Both the position numbers and the translations under genes were made by a program. DNA of 64,000 nucleotides, from the NCBI GenBank assembly GCA_964632545.1, contig CAZWBQ010000001.1, positions 1 through 64,000 on the forward strand, read 5' to 3'. Shown piece after piece: positions 18,087 through 27,161 of this stretch. The stretch is from UBA7398 sp964632545. GTDB taxonomy: Bacteria > Actinomycetota > Actinomycetes > Nanopelagicales > Nanopelagicaceae. Under the pieces are notes generated by a model. The model was not told where the DNA came from. It saw only the letters and a program-made list of their open reading frames with translations, and did not search any database. Position 1 is the first letter of the stretch. Every line of letters begins with the position of its first letter.

Positions 18087-18181
18087 TACTTTCCCGCTTG
18101 CTATGGCAAGATACGGGGTCTGTCGGGTGATAGCTCGACTAGCTACACCTCAAAAAGTCTGAAATAGCGTTAGGAAAAATA

Positions 18182-18652
18182 ATGAACGTGCTCGATGCGG
18201 TCGATTCCGCTTCTCTCCGCTCCGATATCCCAAACTTTCGTGCAGGCGATGAACTCAAAGTTCACGTTCGAGTTATCGAAGGTAATAAGAGCCGTATTCA
18301 GGTTTTCCAAGGCGTAGTAATTGGCCGGCAAGGCTCAGGCGTTCGTGAGACTTTTAATATTCGAAAGATTTCTTATGGTGTTGGCGTAGAGCGTATTTTC
18401 CCAGTACATGCTCCAGTAATCGAAAAGATTGAATTAGTTCGAAAAGGCGATGTACGTCGCGCCAAACTTTATTTCTTAAGAGATCTTCGCGGTAAAGCAG
18501 CAAAGATCAAAGAGAAGCGCGGTGGCGATGATTTAGCAGCCGCTTATTCAACAACCACAACATCAATCCTCGATGAAGTGAAGCCAGTTGTAGCAGAAGC
18601 TCCAGCTGAGGCGGTTGTTGAAACTTCAGATGCGCAAACAACGGAAGCTTAA
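18182..18652 (+). CDS. rplS: Large ribosomal subunit protein bL19
   Basis: The first 115 residues are a standard L19 (FRAGDELKVHVRVIEGNKSR, VFQGVVIGRQGSGVRETFNIRK, FPVHAPVIEKIELVRKGDVRRAKLYFLR). A further 40 residues form a low-complexity Ala/Thr/Glu/Val tail, making the protein 156 residues long, longer than the typical 115-120. The ATG at 18182 has an AGGAAAA ribosome site. About 95 nt separate it from the upstream gene and probably hold its promoter. The tail's coding sequence overlaps the start of lepB by 23 bp. Confidence 0.95.
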   Translation: MNVLDAVDSASLRSDIPNFRAGDELKVHVRVIEGNKSRIQVFQGVVIGRQGSGVRETFNIRKISYGVGVERIFPVHAPVIEKIELVRKGDVRRAKLYFLRDLRGKAAKIKEKRGGDDLAAAYSTTTTSILDEVKPVVAEAPAEAVVETSDAQTTEA

Positions 18653-19304
18653 TTCTTTAGGAGAATTTCCACTCCTAGTTGTTGTTGCACTTGTAGTCTC
18701 GATTGTTGTTAAAACTTTTTTAATTCAGTTTTTCTACATCCCTTCTGGTTCAATGGAAAACACTCTGCAAGTAAACGATCGCGTTGGCGTTAATAAATTC
18801 GCAAATTTTTTCGGTGAAATAAAACGTGGCGAAGTAGTCGTCTTCCGAGATCCTGCTGGTTGGTTACCTGAGCCTGATCCCGCGGCAACGGGCATTGTTG
18901 GTAAAGCGAAATCAACTTTAGAATTTGTTGGAATTTTGCCAAACCCAGCAAAACAATATTTGATAAAACGAGTGGTTGGAGTCGGCGGCGATCACGTTAT
19001 TTGTTGCGATGCAACGCATCACTTAAAGATTAACGGCACCTCTGTTAAAGAACCCTATATTTTTAAAGGCGATCGGCCAAGTGATAATAATTTTGAAGTT
19101 ACCGTACCTAAAGGATTTATTTGGGTCATGGGCGATCATCGAAGTGCCAGTGCAGATTCCAGGTACCACACAGACGACCCACATAAGGGCATGGTGCCGT
19201 TGTCAGCGGTTACCGGACGAGCTGCATTTGTGATTTGGCCGTTAAATCATGCAAAATTTTTAAAAGCAGGCAGTGATTTATCTAAAGTCACAACTACAAA
19301 ATAA
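18630..19304 (+). CDS. lepB: Signal peptidase I
   Basis: The 224-residue protein has an N-terminal membrane anchor (residues about 14-34), the catalytic serine in YIPSGSMENTL (S41) and the general-base lysine in YLIKRVVGVGGD. GDHRSASADSR near the C-terminus is also conserved. It removes signal peptides on the outer face of the membrane. The ATG at 18630 lies inside the rplS tail; a TTG at 18615 is also in frame. No start occurs after the rplS stop, so the 23-bp overlap is real and implies coupling to rplS. Confidence 0.93.
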   Translation: MRKQRKLNSLGEFPLLVVVALVVSIVVKTFLIQFFYIPSGSMENTLQVNDRVGVNKFANFFGEIKRGEVVVFRDPAGWLPEPDPAATGIVGKAKSTLEFVGILPNPAKQYLIKRVVGVGGDHVICCDATHHLKINGTSVKEPYIFKGDRPSDNNFEVTVPKGFIWVMGDHRSASADSRYHTDDPHKGMVPLSAVTGRAAFVIWPLNHAKFLKAGSDLSKVTTTK

Positions 19305-19326
19305 AAATCTTAGAACTTTGATTTAG

Positions 19327-19935
19327 ATGATTGAGGCCTCGCTGATTAGCACGGGCTTTAAAAATATCGCTGGCGTTGACGAGGCTGGTAGAGGTGCATG
19401 CGCCGGTCCACTTGTAGTAGCCGCAGTAATACTAGAGAGTCCACTTTCGGAAAAATTCGCTGAAGTGCAAGATTCTAAGGAACTGACAGAAAGACAACGG
19501 GAGAAACTTTTTGAACTTATAACTAAAAATTCTCTTGCCTACTCGATAATAACTGCATCGGTTAACGAAATAGATAATGGTGGCGTTCATCGAGCCAATA
19601 TCGAAGGAATGCGTAGAGCTGTTCTTGGGCTAAAAATGAAACCTGAATATGTATTAACTGATGGTTATCAAATTGATGGATTGGCAATCCCTGCGCTGGC
19701 GGTTTGGAAAGGCGATCAAGTGGCGCTCTCTATAAGTGCAGCTTCGATTCTGGCAAAAGTCACCAGAGATCGAATTATGCGCGAGTTGGATTTTGAATAT
19801 CCAGAATATGGCTTCTCGTCTCATAAAGGTTATATAACAGCCAAACATTCAGCTGCGCTTATAAAATTTGGACCCGCTGATGTACACCGCAAATCGTTTG
19901 CAAATATTGCAGAACTTATTAACAAAGGCAAGTAA
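19327..19935 (+). CDS. rnhB: Ribonuclease HII
   Basis: The 202-residue protein has the GVDEAGRGACAGP active-site block at about residues 16-28, the DSKELTERQR segment, ILTDGYQID-type aspartate, and the SAASILAKVTRDR block. It incises at ribonucleotides in DNA. It follows lepB by 22 nt in the conserved actinobacterial order rplS-lepB-rnhB-yraN. No ribosome site is evident before the ATG. Confidence 0.95.
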   Translation: MIEASLISTGFKNIAGVDEAGRGACAGPLVVAAVILESPLSEKFAEVQDSKELTERQREKLFELITKNSLAYSIITASVNEIDNGGVHRANIEGMRRAVLGLKMKPEYVLTDGYQIDGLAIPALAVWKGDQVALSISAASILAKVTRDRIMRELDFEYPEYGFSSHKGYITAKHSAALIKFGPADVHRKSFANIAELINKGK

Positions 19936-19980
19936 TCCACATTTAGTATTTGTTTAAAAATATTTTGGCCGTTGCATTCA

Positions 19981-19986
19981 TACCCT
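19981..19986 (+). promoter_or_regulatory. Putative -10 of leaderless yraN transcript
   Basis: TACCCT, then 6 nt, then the ATG at 19993. There is no ribosome site, and the position decides the yraN start. Confidence 0.5.
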
Positions 19987-19992
19987 TGCATT

Positions 19993-20361
19993 ATGGCAAA
20001 AAGCAAGCAAGCAGCTTTAATGGGTGAAGTTGGCGAAACATTTGTAGCTAATCATCTAAAGAAAAGTGGTTATGCAATTCTCGCGCGCAACTGGCGAATA
20101 AAGGAAGGCGAAATTGATTTAGTGGCATTATCTCCCGCTGGGAAAATCACTTTTGTAGAAGTTAAATCTCGTTCATCGTTAGCTTTCGGACACCCATTGG
20201 AGTCAATAACCGCAGAAAAAGCTTACCGATTACAGCGACTAGCTCTAGCCTGGTTAGTTTCAAATTCTAAATTTGGGGCAGATTACCAAATTGATGCGGC
20301 TGCAGTAATTATCGCGCCATCTGGTGCGGTGGAGATAGATTATCGTGAAGCAGTTTTATGA
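19993..20361 (+). CDS. YraN family endonuclease-like protein (UPF0102)
   Basis: The 122-residue protein has the restriction-endonuclease-like core EGEIDLVAL followed by FVEVKSR, the D and E-x-K residues of this fold. The biochemical role of YraN is not established. The frame is open to 19972, but the ATG at 19993 (MAKSKQAALMGEVGE) fits family length and follows TACCCT-N6. Its stop overlaps the comM start (ATGA), so yraN, comM and dprA form one translationally coupled unit. Confidence 0.9.
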   Translation: MAKSKQAALMGEVGETFVANHLKKSGYAILARNWRIKEGEIDLVALSPAGKITFVEVKSRSSLAFGHPLESITAEKAYRLQRLALAWLVSNSKFGADYQIDAAAVIIAPSGAVEIDYREAVL

Positions 20362-21881
20362 CAATTGGGGTAACGCATGGCGTTAGCTTGATGGGATTAA
20401 CTGGAACATTGGTACAGATAGAAGTAGATATTTCAGATGGTCTCCCACATTATTCATTATTAGGTTTACCCGACTTAGCCTTAATGGAATCGAGAGATCG
20501 AGTTCGATCAGCGTTAGTAAATTCTCGAGAGATTTGGCCAAATAAGAAGGTTACCGTTTCGCTTTCACCTGCTTGGCTACCTAAGAGCGGATCAAATTTT
20601 GATCTCCCAATCGCAGTTGCGATCTTGGCTGCACAACAAGTTATCCCAATAGAGCAATTAAAAAAATCGGTTTTCTTTGGGGAGTTAGCGTTAGATGGTC
20701 GAATCAGGGAAGCTCGCGGAGTTTTACCTGCGCTAATTTCTTTAAGGGAGAGCAATATTGAAACAGTGGTTGTACCGAAAGCAAATGCAGGTGAAGCAAG
20801 GTTGGTTTCAGGGTTAGAAATAATTCCTATGGAAAACATTTCAGAACTTTTGAATTGGTTACGGAATGGGATGCGAGCGGAAATAACTGAGCAGTTTTCA
20901 TTTGTCCAGAATAATAATTTTAAAGATTTATCTGAAGTTGCAGGGCAATTAGAAGCCAAGTATGCGTTGGAGGTTGCAGCAACGGGTGGACATCACATCT
21001 TGATGATTGGGCCACCAGGCACTGGTAAAACTATGCTTGCGGAACGGCTACCTTCATTGCTTCCAGCATTGGGAGAGCAGGAATCACTAGAAGTAAGTGC
21101 AATACATTCTGTCGCTGGCGTTTTAAAGGAACGTGGTTTATTTTCTAGAGAACCTCCGTTTATTTCACCACATCACACAACCACTCGAACTGCAATGGTC
21201 GGCGGCGGATCAAACATAATAAAGCCAGGAGCTTGCTCGCTCGCGCACAATGGCGTTCTTTTTATAGATGAAGCGCCGGAATGTGTTACTGGAGTTTTGG
21301 ATGCGCTCCGTCAACCATTGGAATCTGGAGAAATTACAATAACGCGTGCAATTGGCAGCGCAACATTTCCTGCAGATTTCATACTTGTGCTTGCCGCCAA
21401 TCCTTGTCCGTGTGGTCGATTAACTGGGCGAGGTCGTAGTTGTACATGTTCGTCATTACAAGTTAGGCGCTATTTAAATCGACTCTCGGGACCACTAATT
21501 GATCGAATAGATTTGAGAATTAAAGTTGAGCCACCAACTAGAACTGCTTTTTCTAGTGGAGAAATTGGCGAAAGTAGCGTTTTAGTTAGAGAACGAGTTG
21601 CGGTTGCCAGAATTCGTGCCGCCAAACGATTTAAATCGCTAAATATTTCTAGAAATGCAGACATCCCAGCATTAGCGCTGCGAAATGAATTTAAGGCCGA
21701 ACGCGCAGGCATGACGTTATTACATAATGAGATGGACCGTGAAAATTTAACTGCTAGGGGCTTTCACAAGACATTGAGGCTTGCATGGAGCATTGCCGAT
21801 CTTGCCGAACATGAGTTGCCGCTTGTCGAAGATGTAAAACGGGCACTTTCATTGCGCGATGGCATGGATCTCTTCGGATGA
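20358..21881 (+). CDS. comM: Mg-chelatase-like AAA+ ATPase, ComM/YifB family
   Basis: The 507-residue protein has the N-terminal ChlI-type domain (DISDGLPHYSLLGLPDLALMESRDRV), a Walker A GPPGTGKTM at about residue 218, a Walker B LFIDEAPE at about residue 301, and the cysteine-rich ANPCPCGRLTGRGRSCTC. ComM drives branch migration of recombination intermediates during natural transformation; despite its name the family does not insert magnesium. It overlaps yraN and dprA by 4 bp each. Confidence 0.93.
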   Translation: MTIGVTHGVSLMGLTGTLVQIEVDISDGLPHYSLLGLPDLALMESRDRVRSALVNSREIWPNKKVTVSLSPAWLPKSGSNFDLPIAVAILAAQQVIPIEQLKKSVFFGELALDGRIREARGVLPALISLRESNIETVVVPKANAGEARLVSGLEIIPMENISELLNWLRNGMRAEITEQFSFVQNNNFKDLSEVAGQLEAKYALEVAATGGHHILMIGPPGTGKTMLAERLPSLLPALGEQESLEVSAIHSVAGVLKERGLFSREPPFISPHHTTTRTAMVGGGSNIIKPGACSLAHNGVLFIDEAPECVTGVLDALRQPLESGEITITRAIGSATFPADFILVLAANPCPCGRLTGRGRSCTCSSLQVRRYLNRLSGPLIDRIDLRIKVEPPTRTAFSSGEIGESSVLVRERVAVARIRAAKRFKSLNISRNADIPALALRNEFKAERAGMTLLHNEMDRENLTARGFHKTLRLAWSIADLAEHELPLVEDVKRALSLRDGMDLFG

Positions 21882-22768
21882 ATTCATTTCCAGCAAGATT
21901 GCGATTATTTGCAGCTATTGAAGGGGGATCGACTTTCTGGAGTAACGAAATTGCAACTTTAGGTGCCGATTCAGTTTTAGAGAAAATAATTGCAAATGGT
22001 TATCCGGAAAATAAGAATTCGATTGGATTTATCACCAAAGAAGTTATTAGTTCAAGCGCTGATAAATTGTTCTATGAAATAAATCAAGCTGGAGCAATTT
22101 TTCTAACTCCGGAATCTGCTGACTGGCCAGTACTACTAAATGATCTAATTTACCCACCAATTGGAATAGTTGTAAAAGGCACACTTACTAATAGAAATTG
22201 CGTTTCAATAGTTGGTACTCGAAATCCCACAACTTATGGAACTCGGATTGCGGGGGAGTTTGCTGCCGGATTCGCAGACCGGGATTGGAGCGTTATTAGC
22301 GGTGGTGCGTATGGGATTGATACGGCTGCACACAAAGGCGCACTTGCCGGTGAAGGAATTACTATCGCAATACTTGCATCTGGTGTTTCTGTTAATTACC
22401 CAGCAAGTAATGAGCGACTTTTTTTGGAGATTGCCGAAACTGGCGCGTTGATTTCTGAAGTAATGCCAAATGTAAGAGCTAAACCAGAACGATTTCTTTC
22501 CCGGAACCGATTAATTGCGGCGTTTTCTCTTGGAACGATTGTGGTTGAAGCGGCATTTAGAAGTGGATCACTACGTACCGCAAGAGATGCGGCCGAAATT
22601 TATCGAACGGTGATGGCAATCCCAGGACCAATTAATTCGCCAACAAGTGATGGTTGTCATCGCTTAATTGCCGAGCGTTGCGCTGAAATCGTCACATCCG
22701 CCAATGATGCAATTGAGTTGATGAGCCCATTAACGGGTACGCTCTCCTCTGATGAGTCCAGAGAATAA
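21878..22768 (+). CDS. dprA: DNA processing protein DprA
   Basis: The 296-residue protein is a DprA/Smf Rossmann-fold protein with SIVGTRNPTTYG, the ISGGAYGIDTAAHKGAL loop and RFLSRNRLIA. DprA loads RecA onto incoming single-stranded DNA. The C-terminal winged-helix domain of longer members is short or missing. It starts within the comM stop (ATGA) and its last 17 bp overlap era. Confidence 0.93.
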   Translation: MNSFPARLRLFAAIEGGSTFWSNEIATLGADSVLEKIIANGYPENKNSIGFITKEVISSSADKLFYEINQAGAIFLTPESADWPVLLNDLIYPPIGIVVKGTLTNRNCVSIVGTRNPTTYGTRIAGEFAAGFADRDWSVISGGAYGIDTAAHKGALAGEGITIAILASGVSVNYPASNERLFLEIAETGALISEVMPNVRAKPERFLSRNRLIAAFSLGTIVVEAAFRSGSLRTARDAAEIYRTVMAIPGPINSPTSDGCHRLIAERCAEIVTSANDAIELMSPLTGTLSSDESRE

Positions 22769-23696
22769 TGAAATTAAACACCGCGCAGGTTTTATTGCAA
22801 TAGTCGGTAGACCTAATACTGGAAAATCAACCTTAGTAAATGCGCTGGTAGGTTCAAAAGTTGTAATCACTTCTCATCACCCAAACACAACCCGAAACGC
22901 TATCCGCGCCATTGTTTCGCAACCAAATTACCAACTTGTACTTGTTGACACACCAGGAGTGCATAAGCCAAAAACCATGCTAGGAAGTCGATTGAATGCA
23001 ATGGCTAGGGAAAGCATGGATTCGGTTGATGTGGTTGCAATTTGCTTGCCCGTAAATGAAGAAATTGGCCACGGTGACTTATTTATAGCAAAAGAAATGG
23101 CAGCAGAGCGAAACGCCAAAAAGATCGCAATTTTGACTAAAACTGATCTGGTAAGCAACGAAGAATTGCCACCAAAATTATTAGCAATCGCAAAATTAGC
23201 GGAATCAGCAGGATTTACTTGGGATGAAGTAGTTCCGCTTTCCGCAAAAAGAGGCGATCAAGTTGCATTGATACTGGAACTTTTTGCTAAGTATTCTCCA
23301 GAAAGTCCTAGTTTTTATCCAGAAGATATGTTGAGCGATCAAACACTTGAACATACGATCGCTGAATATATTCGCGAGGCAGCGATAGTTGATGTATTCG
23401 AAGAAGTCCCACATTCAATCATGGTGGTTGTCGACGAAATGTCTGAGCGCGAGAAACGAGTGCCGAACGAACGGCCTTTTTATGACATACATGCCACAAT
23501 CCATGTTGAAAGAGATAGTCAAAAATCAATAATTTTGGGACATAAAGGCGAACGACTAAAAAAGGTTGGCACTAATGCTCGTGCCGAAATCGAACGCTTA
23601 GTTAAAGGAAGGATTTTTCTAGGTTTACATGTAAAAGTTTCTGCTAATTGGCAGAAAGATCCAAAGGCACTTGGCCGTATGGGCTTTACTGAATAA
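22752..23696 (+). CDS. era: GTPase Era
   Basis: The 314-residue protein has G1 GRPNTGKST, G3 DTPGVHKP, G4 TKTD and a C-terminal KH domain (SIILGHKGERLKKVGTNARAEIERL). It binds 16S rRNA and assists small-subunit maturation. The ATG at 22752 lies within dprA (17-bp overlap) and there is no ribosome site. It converges with the DMT carrier gene, overlapping 11 bp. Confidence 0.95.
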   Translation: MSPENNEIKHRAGFIAIVGRPNTGKSTLVNALVGSKVVITSHHPNTTRNAIRAIVSQPNYQLVLVDTPGVHKPKTMLGSRLNAMARESMDSVDVVAICLPVNEEIGHGDLFIAKEMAAERNAKKIAILTKTDLVSNEELPPKLLAIAKLAESAGFTWDEVVPLSAKRGDQVALILELFAKYSPESPSFYPEDMLSDQTLEHTIAEYIREAAIVDVFEEVPHSIMVVVDEMSEREKRVPNERPFYDIHATIHVERDSQKSIILGHKGERLKKVGTNARAEIERLVKGRIFLGLHVKVSANWQKDPKALGRMGFTE

Positions 23697-24561
23697 CTGC
23701 TGATTCGTGTTTTCTGCTCGCCAAGAACGAGCCAATCAAAACTAATGGCAGACCAATAATTATTCCGATTGTCAATGGTTCTGAAAGAACGATAACTCCT
23801 AATAAAACTGCAATCATAACGTTCATATAAGTTACTAAAGAAGCTCTAGCTGGTCCAATTTTACGTAACACTATGAAGAAAGATATGAAACCGCCACCAG
23901 TACAGAAAATACCGAGCACAACTAAGCTAATTATTGCTTTTGTTGATGGCAATGATGTTGGCATATTTGCAAGGGCAAATGGAAAATAAACTATTGCTGT
24001 CATTGCCATTGCTACAGCATTAATTGCCATTAAATCTGCTTTTGGTAATTTCTTAACAATCATATTTACTGCCCACGCATAACCGATTGAAGCCAGTAGA
24101 ACTTCTCCAATTGCTAATCCGTTTCCAATATTGCTAAAAGTTTCTAGTCCAACGAGAAATATGACACCGGTAAATCCCACCCCAAGTCCGACAATTCGTT
24201 TACCTTCCCATACCGTTTTATCACCGTACAAAGATGCAAAAACGGTTGCCCAAATCGGTGTAGTACAAACGAGCAAGCTGGTTAAACCAGATGAAAGTTT
24301 CTCTTGCGCATTGGTTATTAAAAACCATGGCCCAATTAACTCACCAATTGCATAAAGAAAAATTATTTTCAAGTGCTTGAATTCAGAATACAAAGTTTTC
24401 TGCGCAATGGTTACAGTTCCTAAAATGAGAGCGCCAATTGTCACTCTGACGAAAACGATTACGGCAGGGGATAATTCATCGACAGCAATAGAAATGAATA
24501 AATAGGGAATTCCCCATAAAACGCCAGCTAATAAGAATAGGAACCAATCTCTAGATTTCAC
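23686..24561 (-). CDS. EamA/DMT-superfamily transporter
   Basis: The 291-residue protein is hydrophobic with about ten membrane segments in two EamA repeats (VLWGIPYLFISIAVDELSP at the start of repeat 1 and the second repeat from about residue 150). Family members export metabolites or amino acids; the substrate is unknown. It starts with GTG at 24561. The 138 bp up to pfkA contain both divergent promoters and nothing else recognised. Confidence 0.8.
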   Translation of the reverse strand: MKSRDWFLFLLAGVLWGIPYLFISIAVDELSPAVIVFVRVTIGALILGTVTIAQKTLYSEFKHLKIIFLYAIGELIGPWFLITNAQEKLSSGLTSLLVCTTPIWATVFASLYGDKTVWEGKRIVGLGVGFTGVIFLVGLETFSNIGNGLAIGEVLLASIGYAWAVNMIVKKLPKADLMAINAVAMAMTAIVYFPFALANMPTSLPSTKAIISLVVLGIFCTGGGFISFFIVLRKIGPARASLVTYMNVMIAVLLGVIVLSEPLTIGIIIGLPLVLIGSFLASRKHESAVIQ

Positions 24562-24699
24562 TTATTAGGCGCTGCCTTCCGTTATGCCATCTTTTGGGTT
24601 TCGCTAAAGGTAAGGGGCTAACGGTAGACTGTCCAAGTCAACGATGACCCTATTGATGCGATTTATCTCATAAATATTCGAAATCGGAGCAAATAGATT

Positions 24700-25725
24700 A
24701 TGCGTTTTGGAGTTCTCACTGGTGGCGGAGATTGTCCAGGATTAAATGCAGTAATTCGAGCTTTAGTTCGAAAAGGCGTAAAAGAATACGGTTTTGAATT
24801 CGTTGGTTTCCGAGATGGTTGGAAAGGCCCGCTTGAGGGTTTAACAATGCCGTTAGATATCGCGGCAACTCGCGGAATATTACCAAGAGGCGGCACAATT
24901 CTTGGTTCTTCTCGAACTAACCCATTCAAGATTGATGGTGGTGTTGAGAAAATAAAAGAAAATTTAGCAAAAATGGGGATTGACGCGCTAATCGCTATTG
25001 GCGGCGAAGATACTCTTGGAGTTGCTACTAAATTAGATCAACTCGGAGTAAAGGTAATAGGTGTACCAAAGACTATTGATAATGATTTGAACAATACAGA
25101 TTACACATTTGGTTTTGATACTGCAGTGAATATTGCGGTAGAAGCAATTGATAGGTTGCATACTACTGCGGAATCACATCACCGCGCCTTAATAGTTGAA
25201 GTCATGGGTCGTCATGCGGGTTGGATCGCGCTACATTCTGGACTTGCAGGTGGCGCAGCATGTATTTTAATTCCTGAAGTTCCATTTAGCATTGATAAAG
25301 TTTGCGAATGGGTTGAATCGAGATTTAAATCCAGTTACGCCCCAATCATCGTGGTAGCTGAAGGCGCACTTCCTGAAGATGGCGATTTGATAACTAAAGA
25401 TAAAACTTTAGATGCCTTCGGTCACGTAAAACTTTCTGGAATTGGCGACTGGCTTGCTCAAGAAATTGAAAAGCGAACAGGCAAAGAAGCTCGAACCACA
25501 ATTCTTGGTCACATACAACGTGGCGGAACTCCGACTGCATTTGATCGCGTACTTGCAACTCGTTTCGGATTACATGCAATAACGGCAGCTTATGAAGGCG
25601 ACTGGGGCAAAATGGTGGCGCTACATAGCACCAAAATTGTGCGAGTTCCGCTGGCTACGGCGACCGAAAAACTTAAAACGGTTGATCCTGAGCTATTAAA
25701 GGAGGCTGAGATTTTCTTTGGTTAA
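24700..25725 (+). CDS. pfp: Phosphofructokinase, probably pyrophosphate-dependent
   Basis: The 341-residue protein is a group A phosphofructokinase: GVLTGGGDCPGLNA, GGED at 101-104, PKTIDNDL at 123-130, MGRHAGWIAL and the HIQRGG block. Asp104 together with Lys124 is the pattern associated with PPi-dependent enzymes, whereas ATP enzymes carry Gly104. It would phosphorylate fructose 6-phosphate, reversibly if PPi is the donor. The ATG at 24700 has a CGGAG ribosome site. aroG follows after 40 bp. The fold is certain; the donor is inferred from two residues. Confidence 0.9.
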   Translation: MRFGVLTGGGDCPGLNAVIRALVRKGVKEYGFEFVGFRDGWKGPLEGLTMPLDIAATRGILPRGGTILGSSRTNPFKIDGGVEKIKENLAKMGIDALIAIGGEDTLGVATKLDQLGVKVIGVPKTIDNDLNNTDYTFGFDTAVNIAVEAIDRLHTTAESHHRALIVEVMGRHAGWIALHSGLAGGAACILIPEVPFSIDKVCEWVESRFKSSYAPIIVVAEGALPEDGDLITKDKTLDAFGHVKLSGIGDWLAQEIEKRTGKEARTTILGHIQRGGTPTAFDRVLATRFGLHAITAAYEGDWGKMVALHSTKIVRVPLATATEKLKTVDPELLKEAEIFFG

Positions 25726-25753
25726 TTAGCCACGCCGGTTACCAAAACTTCTC

Positions 25754-25759
25754 TATCCT
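25754..25759 (+). promoter_or_regulatory. Putative -10 of leaderless aroG transcript
   Basis: TATCCT is followed by 6 nt and the ATG at 25766. There is no ribosome site. Confidence 0.5.
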
Positions 25760-25765
25760 TTACTA

Positions 25766-27118
25766 ATGACTACTGGAAATAATTCAGCTCAAATCGATCA
25801 GTTATTTGATGCATCGCTTTCTGCTGCACAACAACCAACTTGGCCAGATAAGGGTGCTGTTGATCGCGCAGTCGCTGAATTACGAGCCTTACCACCGCTA
25901 GTTTTCGCGGGCGAATGCGATAACTTAAAAGCTCGAGTTGCATTGGCAGCTTCTGGAAACGCTTTTTGGTTGCAAGGTGGCGATTGCGCCGAAACTTTCA
26001 TAGGTGCAACGGCTGATTCCATTAGAAATAGAATTAAAACAATTTTACAGATGGCAGCAGTTTTACAATATGGAGCTAGTTTACCGGTTATCAAAGTTGG
26101 CAGAATGGCTGGTCAATTTGCAAAGCCACGTAGTAATGACAGTGAAACAAGAAATGGCGTAACGCTTCCCGCCTATAGAGGAGATGCAGTAAATGATTTG
26201 GAGTTTAACGAAAAATCAAGAACTCCAGATCCAAACCGAATGGTCAAGGTTTATAACACTTCTGCCGCGACTCTTAATTTAGTTCGAGCATTTACCCAAG
26301 GTGGCTTTGCAGATATTCGCCATGTTCATGAGTGGAATAAGGGATTTATAAAAGATTCCAAAATCGGACCACGCTATGAAGCGATGGCAAAAGAAGTTGG
26401 TCGAGCCCTAGCGTTTACAAAATCTGCAGGCGTAGATCCAGAAGCATTTAAAACTGTAGATTTTTATTCAAGTCACGAAGCGTTAATTCTTGAATACGAA
26501 AAAGCCCTCACTCGTATCGATTCACGAACTGGCGATGCTTATGATGTATCTGCTCACTTTATTTGGATTGGCGAACGTACTCGGCAATTAGATGGCGCTC
26601 ACCTGGATTTTGCGGCAAAAGTAAAGAATCCAATTGGTGTAAAGATTGGACCTAAAACTACGCCAGAAGAGGCGCTTGCGATTATCAAAAAACTCAACCC
26701 AACAAACGAACCTGGTCGCTTAACTTTTATTACTCGTATGGGCGCTGGAAAAATTCGAGAGATTCTTCCAACTATTGTTAGTGCAGTTACCAAATCTGGG
26801 GCTCAAGTATTGTGGGTTTGCGACCCAATGCATGGCAATACTTATGAAGCACCAAGCGGATATAAAACCCGTAAATTTGACGACGTTATGGATGAAGTTC
26901 GAGGTTTCTTTGAAGTGCATAAGTCTTGCAGTACTCATCCAGGTGGTATCCACATTGAACTAACTGGAGATGATGTCACAGAATGCATTGGTGGCGGCGA
27001 AGAAATTTCATATGAAGATTTATCAACTCGTTATGAAACAGCATGTGACCCGCGACTAAACCATACGCAATCTCTTGAGTTAGCCTTTTTAGTCGCTGAG
27101 ATGTTGCGGGATCGTTAA
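25766..27118 (+). CDS. aroG: 3-deoxy-7-phosphoheptulonate synthase, class II
   Basis: The 450-residue protein is a class II (plant/mycobacterial-type) DAHP synthase, which joins phosphoenolpyruvate and erythrose 4-phosphate at the head of the shikimate pathway. Conserved blocks include FWLQGGDCAETF with the metal-binding cysteine at about residue 75, KVGRMAGQFAKPRS, HFIWIGERTRQLDGAH, VWVCDPMHGNT and GGIHIELTGDDVTECIGG. The ATG at 25766 follows TATCCT-N6 with no ribosome site. It stands immediately after the phosphofructokinase gene but probably has its own promoter. Confidence 0.95.
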   Translation: MTTGNNSAQIDQLFDASLSAAQQPTWPDKGAVDRAVAELRALPPLVFAGECDNLKARVALAASGNAFWLQGGDCAETFIGATADSIRNRIKTILQMAAVLQYGASLPVIKVGRMAGQFAKPRSNDSETRNGVTLPAYRGDAVNDLEFNEKSRTPDPNRMVKVYNTSAATLNLVRAFTQGGFADIRHVHEWNKGFIKDSKIGPRYEAMAKEVGRALAFTKSAGVDPEAFKTVDFYSSHEALILEYEKALTRIDSRTGDAYDVSAHFIWIGERTRQLDGAHLDFAAKVKNPIGVKIGPKTTPEEALAIIKKLNPTNEPGRLTFITRMGAGKIREILPTIVSAVTKSGAQVLWVCDPMHGNTYEAPSGYKTRKFDDVMDEVRGFFEVHKSCSTHPGGIHIELTGDDVTECIGGGEEISYEDLSTRYETACDPRLNHTQSLELAFLVAEMLRDR

Positions 27119-27149
27119 ACCTGCTATTACAAAATCTGATTTTAAACCG

Positions 27150-27155
27150 TAAGAT
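27150..27155 (+). promoter_or_regulatory. Putative -10 of leaderless ogt transcript
   Basis: TAAGAT is followed by 6 nt and the ATG at 27162. The same hexamer and spacing precede the PASTA kinase GTG. Confidence 0.5.
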
Positions 27156-27161
27156 TCTCGA

